A stretch of 64,000 bases of DNA from NCBI GenBank assembly GCA_034620365.1, contig JAQGEQ010000010.1, forward strand, positions 372,001 to 436,000. The letters are read 5' to 3'. Position 1 is the stretch's first letter. Each line of letters starts with the position of its first letter. The translations under genes were made by a program, and so were the position numbers. The notes under the pieces are model-generated. The model was not told the DNA's origin. It was given only the letters and a program-made list of their open reading frames with translations, and did not search any database. This document shows positions 1-13,759 of the stretch, one piece after another. This DNA is from Pegea sp. RAD2-039 (Eukaryota; Chordata; Thaliacea; Salpida; Salpidae).

Positions 1-3000
1 AAAAACTATCAAATCGTCATCAGACAATCTTTTCAAATGTTACAGAAAAATCAAAACCAGTATCTAGAAATTCATGTATTGAAAAATAATTCAATAAATT
101 GAATTACTCAACTTATGATACAAGTAAACTAAGAATAAACATTTTAACCTAAAACAATGTTTCGATTTAATTAAATGCTTTAAACTTTTCAAAGGTGTTT
201 CAGGTGGTGAAAACATCAATCAAGTCATTTACAAAAAGATTAAAATTAATAACCTTCTTGGTACTCAAGACTTCGGTTTAATGTTTTTAAAGTAGAGAAA
301 ATATTTGACAATAAATTGCTTGGAATAAAACCTTACTCCTTTTTAATTATTATTCACGTGTTTAGCTGTTTTCAATGATTTAAATCTTACTAAATGTATT
401 GTTATTAGTACATGTCACTAAGCATATTTTGTATTTAACATACATGAAACTAGACTCCCTTTAATGTCCTCGAAAAATTAAAAGATGATTTTTTCAACGT
501 TGTAGATTTAAACTAAATTATAATCTCAAAACATTGAAGGCGTTTTGTGTAGGTCATCACCATAACAAATATCAACTTAGATTGATTATATCCGAAAATC
601 AATCAATGTATTTGACAAATTATATTTTTATCTTGATTATTTTAACATCTATCTAAAAAAATCAAATTAATTGTGAGCTAAATAGTTTGCTAATTTTATC
701 ATTTGTCAGTTTTTTGTTTTTAATTGTTAAAATTATTTGTCAAAATATTTTTTGTGGCTATCGAAAAATAATTTTGAAATAAAATAAAATCTTTTTAAGG
801 ATAAAGAAATAGTTAATCAAATGTGTTCAAAAATTACTTTTAATGTTTTAGAGTATATTCTTATTATTAATTGAGTTTTGATTAAATCTAATTTTGCAAT
901 CTTATTTGAAAGAAATATTCATGAATCAAAGCTTCTGAAGAAACAAGTTTTAAACAAATAATTTAGCTTTAAATTTACCAAAAAATTAAGTCACAATTCA
1001 AATGTAATTTGTAAAAGGTTAATTTTGACGGATAAAAAGATTGGAATACTTGCAAGTTTTAGTTTGACAATTTAAACCAATATAATTAAAATATTTATAG
1101 TTTATATATTTATATCTACAGTGATTCTAATCAAATGTTTTGAAACTTTTCAAAATAATTTCTTTATCAACAAAGATGAAACTTACGGATATTGTTTTTT
1201 TTCACACCCAGTGGTTGTTACTTATTCAAAATTTTCAATGCAAGTTGAACTCAGTTCTACTTAGAACGAAGCCCTGTTAGGATTTGACATTATTTGGTTT
1301 TTGGCTCAGATATGAAAGTTTTTACTTGAATAGATGAGATAACACTTCTTTGAACCTTTCTGTCGCTATGTATAGTTTAGAATGATTTTAATTCAGTTTT
1401 ACTTTATATATATGCTATAATATAGATTATAGAAATATATTTATTATAATATTGTAACCAAAAGCATAAGCAATAATCAAAATATTTTGTTGTTTTGTTC
1501 TTAATTCAATTTAGTAGCGGTTCAATATGTTGGTATCTATTCCACGCAGAGATTTTCTCATTTACCCAATTTTAATATAAAGCTAAAAGGTAAAAAAAAA
1601 GAAAATACTGTTACTACCAAACATTGAGACTAAATACGTTTGGCTGAAGTAAACAATTTATAGAAAATTAGTTTTGAATTTTATAAGGAATAAAAATAAA
1701 ACCACAGTTTGTATTGCTCAAACTAAATTGTTAGACAAACATTAATGTCAGTTTTGGCAATTTTCATCATGAAATATTTCTAATGTTTAAATAATTCTGG
1801 TTTTAAAGAAATACTCTTTAACATAGACAGTGATATATAGCTAGATAGAATTAAAATATAAATTAAATTTCTAAAATTGGTCGCGCAAACAAATGTAACG
1901 GTTTAAATTAACAACAAACTTAATTAATGATTTTTCCTAAATTGTCATGTAAAAGAAAGCTATATAAAAAAATATTTCAAAAACAATATTTATTACTAAA
2001 CAATTTCATTTCAACATTAAATGATAAAAAGTTACCTTGTGAAAAAAAAACTTTATATGATGAAGGTCATAGATATCAAATACTAGTGTCATGTCAGCAT
2101 CAGATTTATTGAACTTACAAAAAACAGACAAAAACATTTTATTATTAAATGTTTGTTGAGCCTATTTTACTATTTGACCTGGCATACAGTTTTAACACTG
2201 TTTATAAAACAGGCTTTGGCATTTAATTTTTATCATTTGAGTTTTTTGACCTCATTAATAATTCCAACAGGATTTATAAAAGTTATTTATAGTCAATATA
2301 AGGTTTTTACGGTTTGTTATTTTAGAGTCTGTAGCAATTTTGGAGCTTTTATGGGCATCTTTGATATATAATAAAATTACAAAATATTGATAACTATCGT
2401 AAAAATAGAATATCAAAAGTCGGTACATTAGCTGAAACAGTTTTTGGCTGACTTCAAATACATTTTTTATGTGCAGTGAGTCACGTGATCAGCTTTGTTT
2501 TCCAAAACTGTCGTCATATGTCAATCAAATAAGTAGCTCGCAAATAATTCATATCTTGAAATGCCGGACAAGCAAGTCCATTTAACATGTTAGTTGATAT
2601 TTCTAACCGTAACTGATTTATTTCTTACCATCGACGTAAGTTTCTGTATAATAATTATCATATCATATTTTATATTCTTCTTGACTTGTTTAAAACCCAT
2701 ATAATTTTCATCTAATTTTCTTGGACCAATTTCATGATTATACTCTAATAGTATTTACTAAATAGAACATTTGCTTGATTTTGTTCCAATAAATTTGGTT
2801 ATAAAAGGATGGAATACGAAACACTTTAATTTGTGAGGTACTATCATTTACAATTTGAATGTAAAAAACTTTTTATCATAAATTAAATTTGAATACATGT
2901 TTTTAATTTTATAAGTAATTTCTATTTTGTTAATTTTTATTCTATATAAATGCATTAAAAGAATAAAAAGTTTACTACAAAAAAGCTACTTACCTTCTGT

Positions 3001-6000
3001 AGTTTTAAGAAATAAAATATCAATAATTTTGTGAAAAACTTTGAAATCAAGACACTAAATAGTTTATCCTAACATCTGTTAGCTTGAAAATTTGATATAT
3101 TGAGTAATAAATTATTTCTTAAAACCCAGATGATGTTTCAATAAACTCACTATCTTAACTCTTATTTATGCATTAGAATACTCAAATATAAAAGTGATAC
3201 AGCGAATGTTTACCTTGGCAGCCAGATATCTGCTTTTAGTAATGCTTGTCATTTCAAATATCATTTACTTTTCTGGTGTACTTCTGATACTAGATGATTA
3301 ATCTTTCATGATATCTTTAGACTCTTATTCCATTAAATTATGGATTTTATTTTAAAATTATTTAAGGAAAGATAACTCCAAGCTTACATGCGAATTTGTT
3401 TTGCTTTTGAAGCAGACATGATTTAAGAATAAACTCAACAGACAACAAATTTGTAATCTTAACCTATTATGAATATTCGAGTTAAAGAGACAATGAAGAT
3501 ACAACGAAAATTAAGTAAATTTCTGAGTGAAAATTGCTTTCTATCTTCAGACAAGTGTTTACCCTTTAAAAATGTACAATAAATAATTAGAATTTTACAA
3601 AAAAAATATTTGTAGCATTAATTAAATGATAATTAATCAAATTGGTTAAATTAAAAAAATAGCGCTTAACTTAGTTAAAAGATTAGTGTGTTTACAGTTA
3701 AGTCTTAAAGGTCAAACAAACTCTGATTTTTCAATAACTTTTCGCTTTGAAAACTAAAACGTCATTTTGCTAAGTAAAATATTGAATTTTCTAGAAGAAC
3801 TAACTAACAATTTAATCTCAAAAATGAGAATAATAGAACAATATTACAATTATATAAAGTTATAAAGATCAAAATATTATAAATTGTTTGAAATCAAAAA
3901 CAGTTATTGAAGTATAATTGTTCAAAAATTGTTAGTAATAAATATTAATCATATTTATCATTTATACAGTCAGCTAGATCTCAAACTTTAAATTTCTTGC
4001 AAAAATGACCGGAGAGTAAAGTGATTGGTTTTATATGGAACAGACTTGACAATTTAATTTTCAAAAAGATGAGAAAATTTAGACTGTAATGTTCGGCAGG
4101 GTTATATTTAGCTTAATCAGCTGATAATTTCATAGCTAATTACTGTTTTAATATTTTATATAAATTGTCTTTTGATTGTATCTTAGATTACTTTCAATTT
4201 TTTGCCTCTTAAGTAAAAGTTTATCTTCTAAATGGTTCAAGCAAAGATTTATCTAAAGATGAATATAATGAAATCTTTCGACTATCAAATTTACTTTATC
4301 AATATTTTTTACAAACTCTTTAAAATTGATTAATGAGAAAACTATTCTATTAAATGTTCTTATTAAAATTTACAGGATATATTTTTTCATTTGTTAATAA
4401 TTTTAGAAAACATTATTTTATGATGGTTTTATTATTTTGAAACCATAGTTAACAGTAAATAAAGATCACTAAGGTCCTAACTGAATTTTATTTAATGATT
4501 TTATTAGATAGAAGACTTTGTTTTGCTTGTGGAATTGTATCAGAGTTGAAAGTTGCAAAAACAAAATATAACAACCCCTCCTGGTGGTGGCTTTGACTAC
4601 AGAAAAAAAGTATTTTTATGCTTTGATACTTCTATTTTAAATTTAGCTTTCTTATCATCTAAGAAAAAAGAAAATATTAGTAATTACATTTTCAATCTAA
4701 AAGATTTATTAGTTGTATGAGTAACACATGTATATCAATATTTGTGTTCTGTGATAAGCTATAACCTTGCAAAGAAAATTTTATTTGGTTAGCACTTCAA
4801 AAGATTTCACTTTTATTGAAGTTTTAGAGTTAGATATAAAATATATCTGTTGTTGTCTTATTCATTTGATAATTGCTGATTTATTATTTTATGTTTTTTT
4901 TTGCATAAAGAATGCAATTTATTTTAGGTTTTTTTTCAGATATATTTTAGATAAGTTTTTCTTTTAGAGATGTTTAAATATGATTTTATTTCAAACATTT
5001 ACGTAGGAGGTTTATTGAAATCATTCGAACAATTAGTTTATAATAAAAAAATTCTCAGCAAACTTCTGGATATAAATAAAAAATACATTTTTCAGTCATT
5101 GAAACATTTTTTATTTTCATTATTGTCATTGTAATTTCAAGATAGTTAAATCCATTCTCAAAGTTTAAGCTTAAAAAAATATTGAACTTTCATGATCTTG
5201 AGAAAGTTAAAAGATTCAAGAAAAACTGTTGTATGTAACAAGCTATATTCTTTGATTTGTGTGAAAAATTGATTAACGCATTTTAGATGTAATTGGTTCT
5301 AACAGATGTATTTTTGAATGGGAACCCTTATAATAGATTCATGATGCAATATATATGTTAGTGAAAATTGTTAATTTAATTTAATTCATTCATTTATTCT
5401 TTAAAAACATTGTAGAAAAGTTATTCTTAGGTGAAAAATGTTGCAGCTTTTCTAAGATTCATTGAATCAAATGTTAAGAATAGAAAAAAGTATAACAAAA
5501 AAGGATAGAATTCACCCTTATTTTTAATTATAATATCTACTTCAACTCAATCAAGGTCTTTAGCTTTTTAATTGTTTAGTTTCTAAGTTTTGTTTGAATG
5601 TTCTATTCTATAACTAAACAATTTTTATTAATATTCTTTGCAAAACTATATTAGTTACTTTATCAGTTATAAACCGTTCAGAGTTTAAAATTGTTTAATT
5701 TAAAGTTTATTTAAATTTAAACTCATTATTTAAATTTCTCATTAAACTTTTAAGAGCTTTTTCTTGAAATACTTATTAATGATAAACTTTTATTAGTATA
5801 AAGTTGGCAACAATTCTAACTTCGATTCACAATCTATTTCCGTTTTTTTTCTTCATGTTTACTTCTTAAATATTTTCGACATGCACACTATCCAAAAACA
5901 ACATTATGACTTATGCATGTGAACAGAGATGATGACGTTACTTTTGCTGTTTTTACTAATATGTTGTCATAACAGTCTGCAGTTAGTCTTATCTAATGCG

Positions 6001-7836
6001 GACCACTTTTAAGTAATCGTTTATCTAGCTATTGAAAATGGTGTTGCTTTAGTGACCATCATCAGTTAATCGAAATATAGTTTGTTAAAATATTATTGAA
6101 GATAAATATATTTTCTTATGCATCATCAAACACATCGATTCATATTATTGGATCGAAGTCAATCACAGTTTTTAATTGATAAAGTTAAAATCAAAATTCC
6201 TGAAAACTGACTGTGTCTAGAAAGTCTAAAAATTTTGTAAAAATTGATTTCTGGTTGCTTTAATTTAAAAGTTAAAATAGACAAATTAAAAAAGCTTAGA
6301 TAAACGTTTGAAATATTAATGATACAGAAATAAAATGATAGATTCACGTAGACTTAAGAGTGAGTTATTAGGGTATAAATAGATGAAAAGCTATTTATCT
6401 GGTTAACAGAAAAATTAGATAGTTCAAAATAAGTTTAAGAATTCAGTAATTAGTCAATAAAATACCTGCTTGAAAGTTTTTAATTTTAACAGTTTTAAAA
6501 ATACTTTATTTTTACTACTTTTAAACTTGAACAGTTTTTTATTAGCTTTATCAGTTAGATTTGTATTTCTAAACAATTTCAAGTCTTATGAAAATCAGAA
6601 TTTACAACACGCTTTTTAATAACTTCAATTATATTATAATAATTTATTTAATTTGTTTTTGTTCGTGGAAAAAACTGAAACTCAATTCAAATAAACTATC
6701 TTGAAACTATTTTTGATCAAATTCAGCAACATTTGACCCAATAATTTTTTGTTAGATAATTTTTATTAAATTAACTAAAATCTTTTTGTAGTATTTCTAT
6801 TATTGTATTAATAAATTTCTAAAAATATCATAAAACCTTGGAAAAAAAGTGAGATAATTAATTTAATAGATCAAGTTATCATAAATACTGTAAAAAACTC
6901 AACAAAATTGAAAAGTTCTTTGTTCAGATCTCATATATTAAAAGCAATTTAAGCTGATAACTAAAGCACTTGAGTTTAAAGTATTTTCCAATATATTTTT
7001 CGATATATTAAAATATGTATTAAATATGTTTGACTATTTCATCTAAACAAAAATGTGCTCTACGTTTTTGTTCACAAAAATCGATAAGATAGAGATCGAA
7101 ATGAAATAAAACCAAATTTGATTGAATATATCACGATTCATGACATATTGATTTTTAATACTACATGTGTTTACAAGTTTTTTATCGTTTGCATTTCTCT
7201 ATATGTCTAAAATATATATAACTAAAAAAGTAAAGAATACTTTTGTTAGTAAATTGATTTTTTAAAACTATATTATACATAATTAAATATATTTAAAAAA
7301 AAAAGTAAATTTTTTGAATAAATAAAAATATTTTTTGATAGAAGGCTTAACATTAATATGAAAAATGTTGAACAAACTTAAAATATTCCAACATAATTAA
7401 AATAGGATTCAATATTTAAGAAATAAAATTTTGAAAAGAAGCAAGTTTTACATTCTGAAAGCTTATTCAACTTTAGCATTTAGAAATAAAAGCACTAAAA
7501 TAGATGTAGAACAAACAATAACCTATACACCAGAGGTATTAAACTCATAATGTTCAATTTAATCAATAGAAAAAAACAGTCTGGCGTCAGTGAAATTCAT
7601 ATAAATTGTTGAGATCTTAATTTTCAAATCACTTTTTAAAATCCTCTCGGAGATTATCAGTTATCTTGTCTAAAGTAATTGTGATAAGTAGATCAAACGA
7701 CTAAAGAAAATTCTACCAGTTCTAAAATATAATTTGTGTATAAAATACTATAAACTGGTTGTTCACTAAACCTCAATTTTAGATAAAAATTGTATTTTCT
7801 TTTGTAAATCACAACTTTATCTGCAGCTGAAGAGAT
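1..7836. other. AT-rich intergenic stretch, no gene recognised
   Basis: Both strands show only short open stretches of biased, low-complexity composition (Phe, Leu, Ile, Lys, Asn). I saw no exon-like blocks bounded by good splice sites and no domain signature. It may hold regulatory DNA for the peptide gene that follows, or distal exons of a gene outside the window; nothing in the sequence decides this. Confidence 0.6.
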
Positions 7837-8436
7837 ATGCCAACAACAATGTATTTGCTTTTTGTGGTCTGTTCAATGCTTATAACGATTGAGTCAAAAT
7901 TAGTGACTGCAAATGCTGTTCCATCATTCTTAAGCGAGTTAACAAATTCCCAATTATTCAAATCTAATCCAGAAAAGAATCTGCCAGTCGGGATTATTCC
8001 TTCAGATGAAATGACTGCTGAAGAACTTTTGGTAAGATTAAAACAAAAGCAAATAATTATAAAGAATATATATAATGAAAAATTTATTAAGTAAAAATGT
8101 TATTATTTTACGTATTGAAATATTTAACTAATTTTTAATTTTTGCTTCTTTTTTGATTCAATTTTGTTTTAATAGATGCTTCTTCTTATTGAGCTTGAAT
8201 TAGAGTCTTCTACTGAAAGCTTGGATAGTTTGGATGCAGAATCAAAAGATGTGATATCAACCAAAGATGAAACTGATATCAAAGAGTTAAAAGGACAAAA
8301 CAATGAAGTTAGAAAACGGTCTCCTGAACGAGAATTGCTAAGTATCTTATCAAAATTGAAGAAGGATTACTACATGAGTCAGCTTAACGCTAATGTTGCA
8401 CAAAAACTGATTAGTAGTTATCTAGGCAAAAAATAA
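7837..8436 (+). CDS. Secreted precursor of one amidated peptide, two exons
   Basis: Exons 7837-8031 and 8176-8436 join in phase 0 across a GT-AG intron to give 151 residues. The start is the first ATG after a TTATCTGCAG acceptor-like site; a second in-frame ATG lies four codons on. Residues 1-26 form a signal peptide (hydrophobic core YLLFVVCSMLITI). An acidic Ser/Glu/Asp-rich spacer follows, then the basic cleavage site RKR at 111-113, then 35 residues (114-148) ending in GKK at the C-terminus. Removal of KK and conversion of Gly149 would leave a C-terminal amide. The released peptide starts SPERELL, ends VAQKLISSYL-amide and looks like an amphipathic helix with an internal KK. This layout and the helical tail resemble ligands of class B (secretin/CRH-type) receptors, but the resemblance is general and I do not assign a family. 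Expression is presumably in neurons or endocrine cells (inference). Confidence 0.7.
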
Positions 8437-8547
8437 TTAATTAGACAACAATCCTTACTGGTAGCTAAAAAAGTATTTTATAGTTTTCTGTTTGTTGTAA
8501 CAAATATATGTAAATATCATTTTTAGTAGTTCAGTTATCTGTAAAAT

Positions 8548-8553
8548 AATAAA
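8548..8553 (+). terminator. AATAAA polyadenylation signal of the peptide-precursor gene
   Basis: AATAAA lies about 110 bp after the TAA stop and is followed by a T-rich stretch. It fits the 3' end of the peptide-precursor transcript. Confidence 0.5.
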
Positions 8554-8559
8554 TCCTGT

Positions 8560-10880
8560 TATTGATAGCTCCATGATTGATTGTATTTGAGTTAAGGCAA
8601 AGTTAATAAAACGATTATATAATCAGTAGCGACAGAATTTATAATGAAGAGTCATGATTTTAGTTTGACTAAAAATAATTTTAATTGTTGTAATTAATAA
8701 TAAAATATTATTAAATTTAATTGTATTTTTTAATACAATTCAATGATACTTAAGCACGAACGTTTTTATTTGTTAGCAACATCTTATTATGGAGCTTAAA
8801 TAATGTTGGATAAATTCTGTGATTTTATAAAAGCTGTTATGTACGAAGTAATAAATTTTATATCCAGCAGATTTGTTTGCTTGTGTTGATAACATTTATT
8901 CTGATTGTTTAAACTTTATATAAAATTTCAGTAGAGTTGTTACTTCTAAATCAGTATTGAGTTGATAATTTTTAATTTTATTTAAACTGGATCATTTTAA
9001 AATAATTTTTTTTTAATTTGCTATTTTCTGATTTGCAAAACTTTCACAAGTTTATAAAGATAGGGTATTAATTTTACACCATAAATTTATTACTTAAAGC
9101 TGTTATTTTAATATAAATAAGTTAGTTTCGTCAAGGCATCTTTGAGTTCTTATCTAAATTTTCTTTTATTGTCCTCCTTAAAAAATCCAATTTAAACAAT
9201 TATATCTATTTTAATCAATCTAGTAAAACAAACTTACAGCTGACAATTAAACATTTATTCAATACCTTAAAAGTGTTAAGGTTCTTTTTTAAAATCTCAA
9301 AGTTTATTGTAAATAAAATGTTTGAAACTATCGACATTTTCATAAAAAAATCAATATATTTTTACAAAATGCAGAAATATTTGTTTTTATTATTTTCATA
9401 TTCTTCGTATACTTATAACTGGTGATAACAACAAGAACACATTTCAAAATTTTATGAAATTCACACACAAACAGGAGTTTGGTAATTGATAAATTGGTAG
9501 TCTTTATTTGCATATTTTTTATATTAAAAATGTTTCTGAATCGTGTTTTGATGTTCCCAATTAGGACTTATTTTTATTTTGAGTTAAATCCAATATTTTG
9601 ATTTAATATCGAAGTCTCTAGCTTTCTATGACTTTTAATTTTTTCTACAAAAAAGTTAGCAAATAAGATGATTTATTTTCTTATAGTATATTTAAACACT
9701 TTTAATAAAAAAAAAAATTTTTTGTTTAACCCCCGATAAAAAATTCAAATACACTTCATCTGTCTTTTTTGTTTATTCTTAACGTGGTTGGCGAAATAAG
9801 AGAACTAAATTGCCACTCATTTATCTCTCTTATCGATAAATTTTCTTGGTAATTTGTGAAAAAACTTCAAGGTCAAAAGCTAAAAGCTTTTATAAATAAG
9901 TACAAAAAACACAAGCGTATATGAAACTAGTATTTGCGTTGGTAAAAGCTTTTCAAGAAGCATACAAATGAACTATAGTTTTTGATTCATAACTAAAAAT
10001 ATTCGTTTCTTTTACGTCGTAATTTTTTAAAATTAATCTGTTTTTATTGTTTCCAAGAAACCTGTTTTAAAAATTTCTCCTAAAGGTTAAGTGATAACTG
10101 AAAGGTTTTAGTAAGATATTATTAGACAACATTTCTAATGAATAATTAAAAAATATTTATAATGTTTTTTGTCGCCTAAATAAACGCCTGCATCTGTCAA
10201 ACTAAATCTACAAGCAAATAATTACTGCAAATAATAAAAATCACAAGTTCAGAGTTTTCAATTTCTGTATTCAACATTTTGTTGAAATTTCTCGATAAAA
10301 CCCATTTATTTAAGTTAAAGTAGTTTGTGAACAAATCTATAAAAAATATGTTAAGCAGTTTCGCAGCAGCTTGCTAATTTGGTAGAAAATATTTTAATGT
10401 TATATGAGATTACATAATAAAAGTTATTTATTTGTATTTTATTATAAGCTTATATAACCTTATCAAGAGTATAATCCATATAGCAATAGATCGAATAATT
10501 AAGCATTATAATTATTAATATTTATTATAACTTAACTTCAAATTCAGGATTTTTATTTAAGGTTGCAAACATCATATTATCATATAAGTTTATTACAATG
10601 CATGTCATTAATAAACTTTTTAGTAGCTCTAATGCATGTTTTCAATGTTTTTATAAGTAAATGAAATAATAATAAATACTTTTGGTAAAAAAATTTGTAT
10701 CAATAAAATAGATCGAAACAAATAAAATATTGGTACATTTTTGTTGTTGATTTATTTGTTAAATATTTGTTAAGTAAGTTATAAAGTCAAATCAGTTAAG
10801 TAGTATCTACGACTTCTTGAATTAAGTTTATTTTTTGTGTTTAATATTTAAAAAGAAAAGCAAATCAAAAGTTATTGGAA
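8560..10880. other. Intergenic, nothing recognised
   Basis: AT-rich DNA with no coding block, structural RNA or clear repeat that I could recognise. Confidence 0.5.
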
Positions 10881-10884
10881 TAAT

Positions 10885-11720
10885 TCCTACCAATGGAAAA
10901 TATTAGTCGTGACATCGAGTTAAATAAGTTAAATCTAGATTAAGCAATAACTATAATAAATATGTTATTTAATAATATAATAAATATGTTATTTAATAAT
11001 ATAATAAATATGTTATTTTAATTTAATCGTAAATAAGCTAAATGCAAGTTTAAGGTAAAGAGTATACTTTTAGTACAGCTATCATATAACTCCTCATAAA
11101 CCAATATTATGAAAATTTAATCTAGCTATCTACTCTCTATAAAATCTTTTTCTGATGTAAAAAATTTGTAAACAAATAATTTATCGAGATGACACCATAC
11201 ACATATGGACTTCACGAAAAAGAGTTTAGAAGATATCAATTTTTTCAATATTTAACTAGCTAACAAGATTAAAAGTAAACAAAAACATTATTACTCGTAA
11301 TAAAGAGTAATCAAAAAGAAAGCATCTCTGATACAAAAATTTTTTTCATGTTTTATTACAAATGATCCCATTCAAACTACCTATCAGTTTTTTAACTCGT
11401 GAACTTCATGAAAAAGAGATTTAGAAGATACATCAAAAATTGAAACTTTCTCAAAATTTACATTTCGCCTTAATACGTTGTCTGCAGTGTTTTAATCTTA
11501 ATATTAGTTTTAATAATACTAAAATATAAATATTGAAATGAATAATCACCCTTTTTATGAAAAACTTTTAACTTAAGAGTATAGCTGAAGATTAAAAGCT
11601 TTTATCTAATAAAAAACTTAATTGTAATAAATTTTTTCAAAGATTTATTAGCTTCCTGTAAAATGAAAACATTTTGGTTGCTACAAAATAATGATGGTAC
11701 AAAAATGTCAGATGATTAAA
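10885..11720. repeat. Dispersed repeat, blocks A then B (permuted copy at 39.8-40.3 kb)
   Basis: Block A (10885-11115) contains ATTAGTCGTGACATCGAGTT and AGAGTATACTTTTAGTACAG. Block B (about 11398-11720) contains TTTAGAAGATAC and TCAAAATTTACATTT. A second B-like start lies near 11205. The same blocks recur at 39838-40350 in the order B then A. I saw no coding capacity. It is a non-autonomous or decayed mobile repeat of unknown class. Confidence 0.6.
10953..11020. repeat. Tandem repeat, 24-bp unit x about 3
   Basis: Three near-perfect copies of a 24-bp unit with core AAATATGTTATTTAATAAT lie inside block A of the dispersed repeat. The related copy at 40.2 kb lacks this expansion. Confidence 0.8.
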
Positions 11721-12860
11721 ATATTTGTTTCTTAGACCCTTGATAATGTTTAAGTTAAAAACATTATAAAATCTTAACTATAATCATTAAAAGTTTTACT
11801 TTTGTTAGTTAATAATCCTTCAACTATTTCTAATAACAATCAAATAAAGATTAGAACATAAAAAGTACTAATCTTATTTACAGTTAATCCACTTAAAAAT
11901 GTTGTGACTGTGAAATAAATAAAATTACAAACTAAGAATAAATATTTTATTTTCTGTAGATTGATTTTTTTTATTTTCTAGTACCAGTCAGTTTTGAAGA
12001 AATACGAAAAGTAGATTTATTTAAAAAAATATATTTAAATACATTAGAAGTAATCTTGATCATAATAAAATCTGTTAGTCTTCTTGAAATGATTTAAAAT
12101 TGTATATTATGTAGTATTTCATTGATGATATCAACATGGTCTTTTAGTTAGTAAAATAAGTCGCCAATATGCCTTATTTTAAACTAGTTTATTTCAAAAC
12201 TTTTATTTTTCGTCTTTTCAGATTATTTTTTAAATAATAGAACTCACTAATAACATCGAGCACTTAGTCAACTTATACTCAAGTTGTCAACTTAAAATTG
12301 ATTCTATACAAAACAAAGTTTTAAACAAGGTTTATAATTATTGGAAATTTAATAAAATAAATAATTGTTTATCAGCAAAATATATCTACAAAAGTATTCA
12401 ATAAAATTGAATCACTTTAACTGTAATGTCACTCTAAAGACTTATTTCTCTAAAGGAATGTTGCTCTGTATATTGTAGTACAGAAAAGTTATTTTTGAGT
12501 TGATTTGGTAAACTTTGAAAGTCTGAGAGTTTTTGTGTGTCTAGAGAGTAATACTCTTGCTTTTATCAGATCAAATATTGTTCTTTTAGAGTATACTCCT
12601 TAATAAAATGAAACTTTTTCCAAATTTATAAAGAAGATTCTAAATAAATATGAGGTTTTGAGGTTTTTCTATAAATGAAATAATTCTATAAATAAATGTT
12701 CTTCATATTCACTTATGCAATGAAAAGCTATTCAACATTCTCAGAAAAATGTGTTAATTTGTGAACAATATCAAATCTTATAACAGTTTTGCATCAAAAA
12801 TTCGATATTTTATCTGATTTTTCTTGAAAAGCTATAATTACATTTGAGGAAAAACCTGCT
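11721..12860. other. Intergenic, nothing recognised
   Basis: AT-rich sequence with no coding or structural signal that I can support. Confidence 0.5.
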
Positions 12861-12864
12861 TTAA

Positions 12865-13045
12865 AGAAAAGGAAGAAACCCTAAAGACTTTTTCTTTTCC
12901 ATTTCACTTTGTCTCACTCGTATATCTCATCTGCGTTTCACTGTGGTTTACTTTGTTTTTTCTAACATTATCATTTTGAGCAAATCCCACCGTTCTCTGC
13001 CAAAGTATAAAGATTGCAATCTTTGATACGCCCTCAAGGTTTTGC
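12865..13045 (+). repeat. Copy of a short dispersed repeat (R110 family)
   Basis: Contains AAAGACTTTTTCTTTT, a TTTGCTTTGTT-like core and CCGTTCTCTGCCAAAG. The same order of blocks is found at 32165-32290 and, inverted and shorter, at 47145-47240 and 53034-53130. The local minus-strand open frame here is not conserved between copies, so I treat it as non-coding. Confidence 0.6.
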
Positions 13046-13759
13046 ATTAAAATTAATCTACTCAGCAACTTTAATAACATGTAGTGGACTAACACCTTTT
13101 TAATAAGGTAACTACAGTTTGGAATTTTCATTCTCACTTCATCACTATATCAAAATCTATTATCTTTTTTAAAATCTTGTTTAAAATATTTGGTTTAAGT
13201 AATTTTGTTAACAAGTGATACATAGTAATGTCGGTTTTAAAAAAAAATCTTATTCTTATGTTATTTTGTATTTTTGATTCATAATTTACATTTACTTATA
13301 CCTCTGCAGTGTTCCTATTTTATAGACTAACTGTGCTAAAATGTGGTAATTAAGACCTTTTTTTTCTGCAATCGTATTGTTTTGCGTTTGCTATAAGAGC
13401 TGTAGAGTTTTTCATGTGTTGAATAAACAGAATAAATTATAGATAATTTATTAAATTTAAATAAGTTGTCGGGTTGAAGCTTCGAAATTAAAAAACATTT
13501 ATCTTAAAATTAGATATTTTTAAAGTTAAAAAAATTAATGAAAATATTAGCAGCAAGTATAGAGCTACTAATTTAACAAATACAAAAAGAAAAATGTTCT
13601 GTAAATAGCAGCTTAAATTCATTTCAAAGAGACAATAATTAAAATTAAATATTTTCCAAGGTGAGCTCTTTTATTTGTAGAGAACAACTTACAAGGGTGA
13701 ACAAATTGAGTTAAATTTTAAGAACAGGGAAATCTAAACTTGTTGTCGAAATGATTCTA

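Noticed and set aside
12904..13137. 77-codon minus-strand frame
   Set aside because: Falls in the R110 repeat and is not preserved in the other copies.
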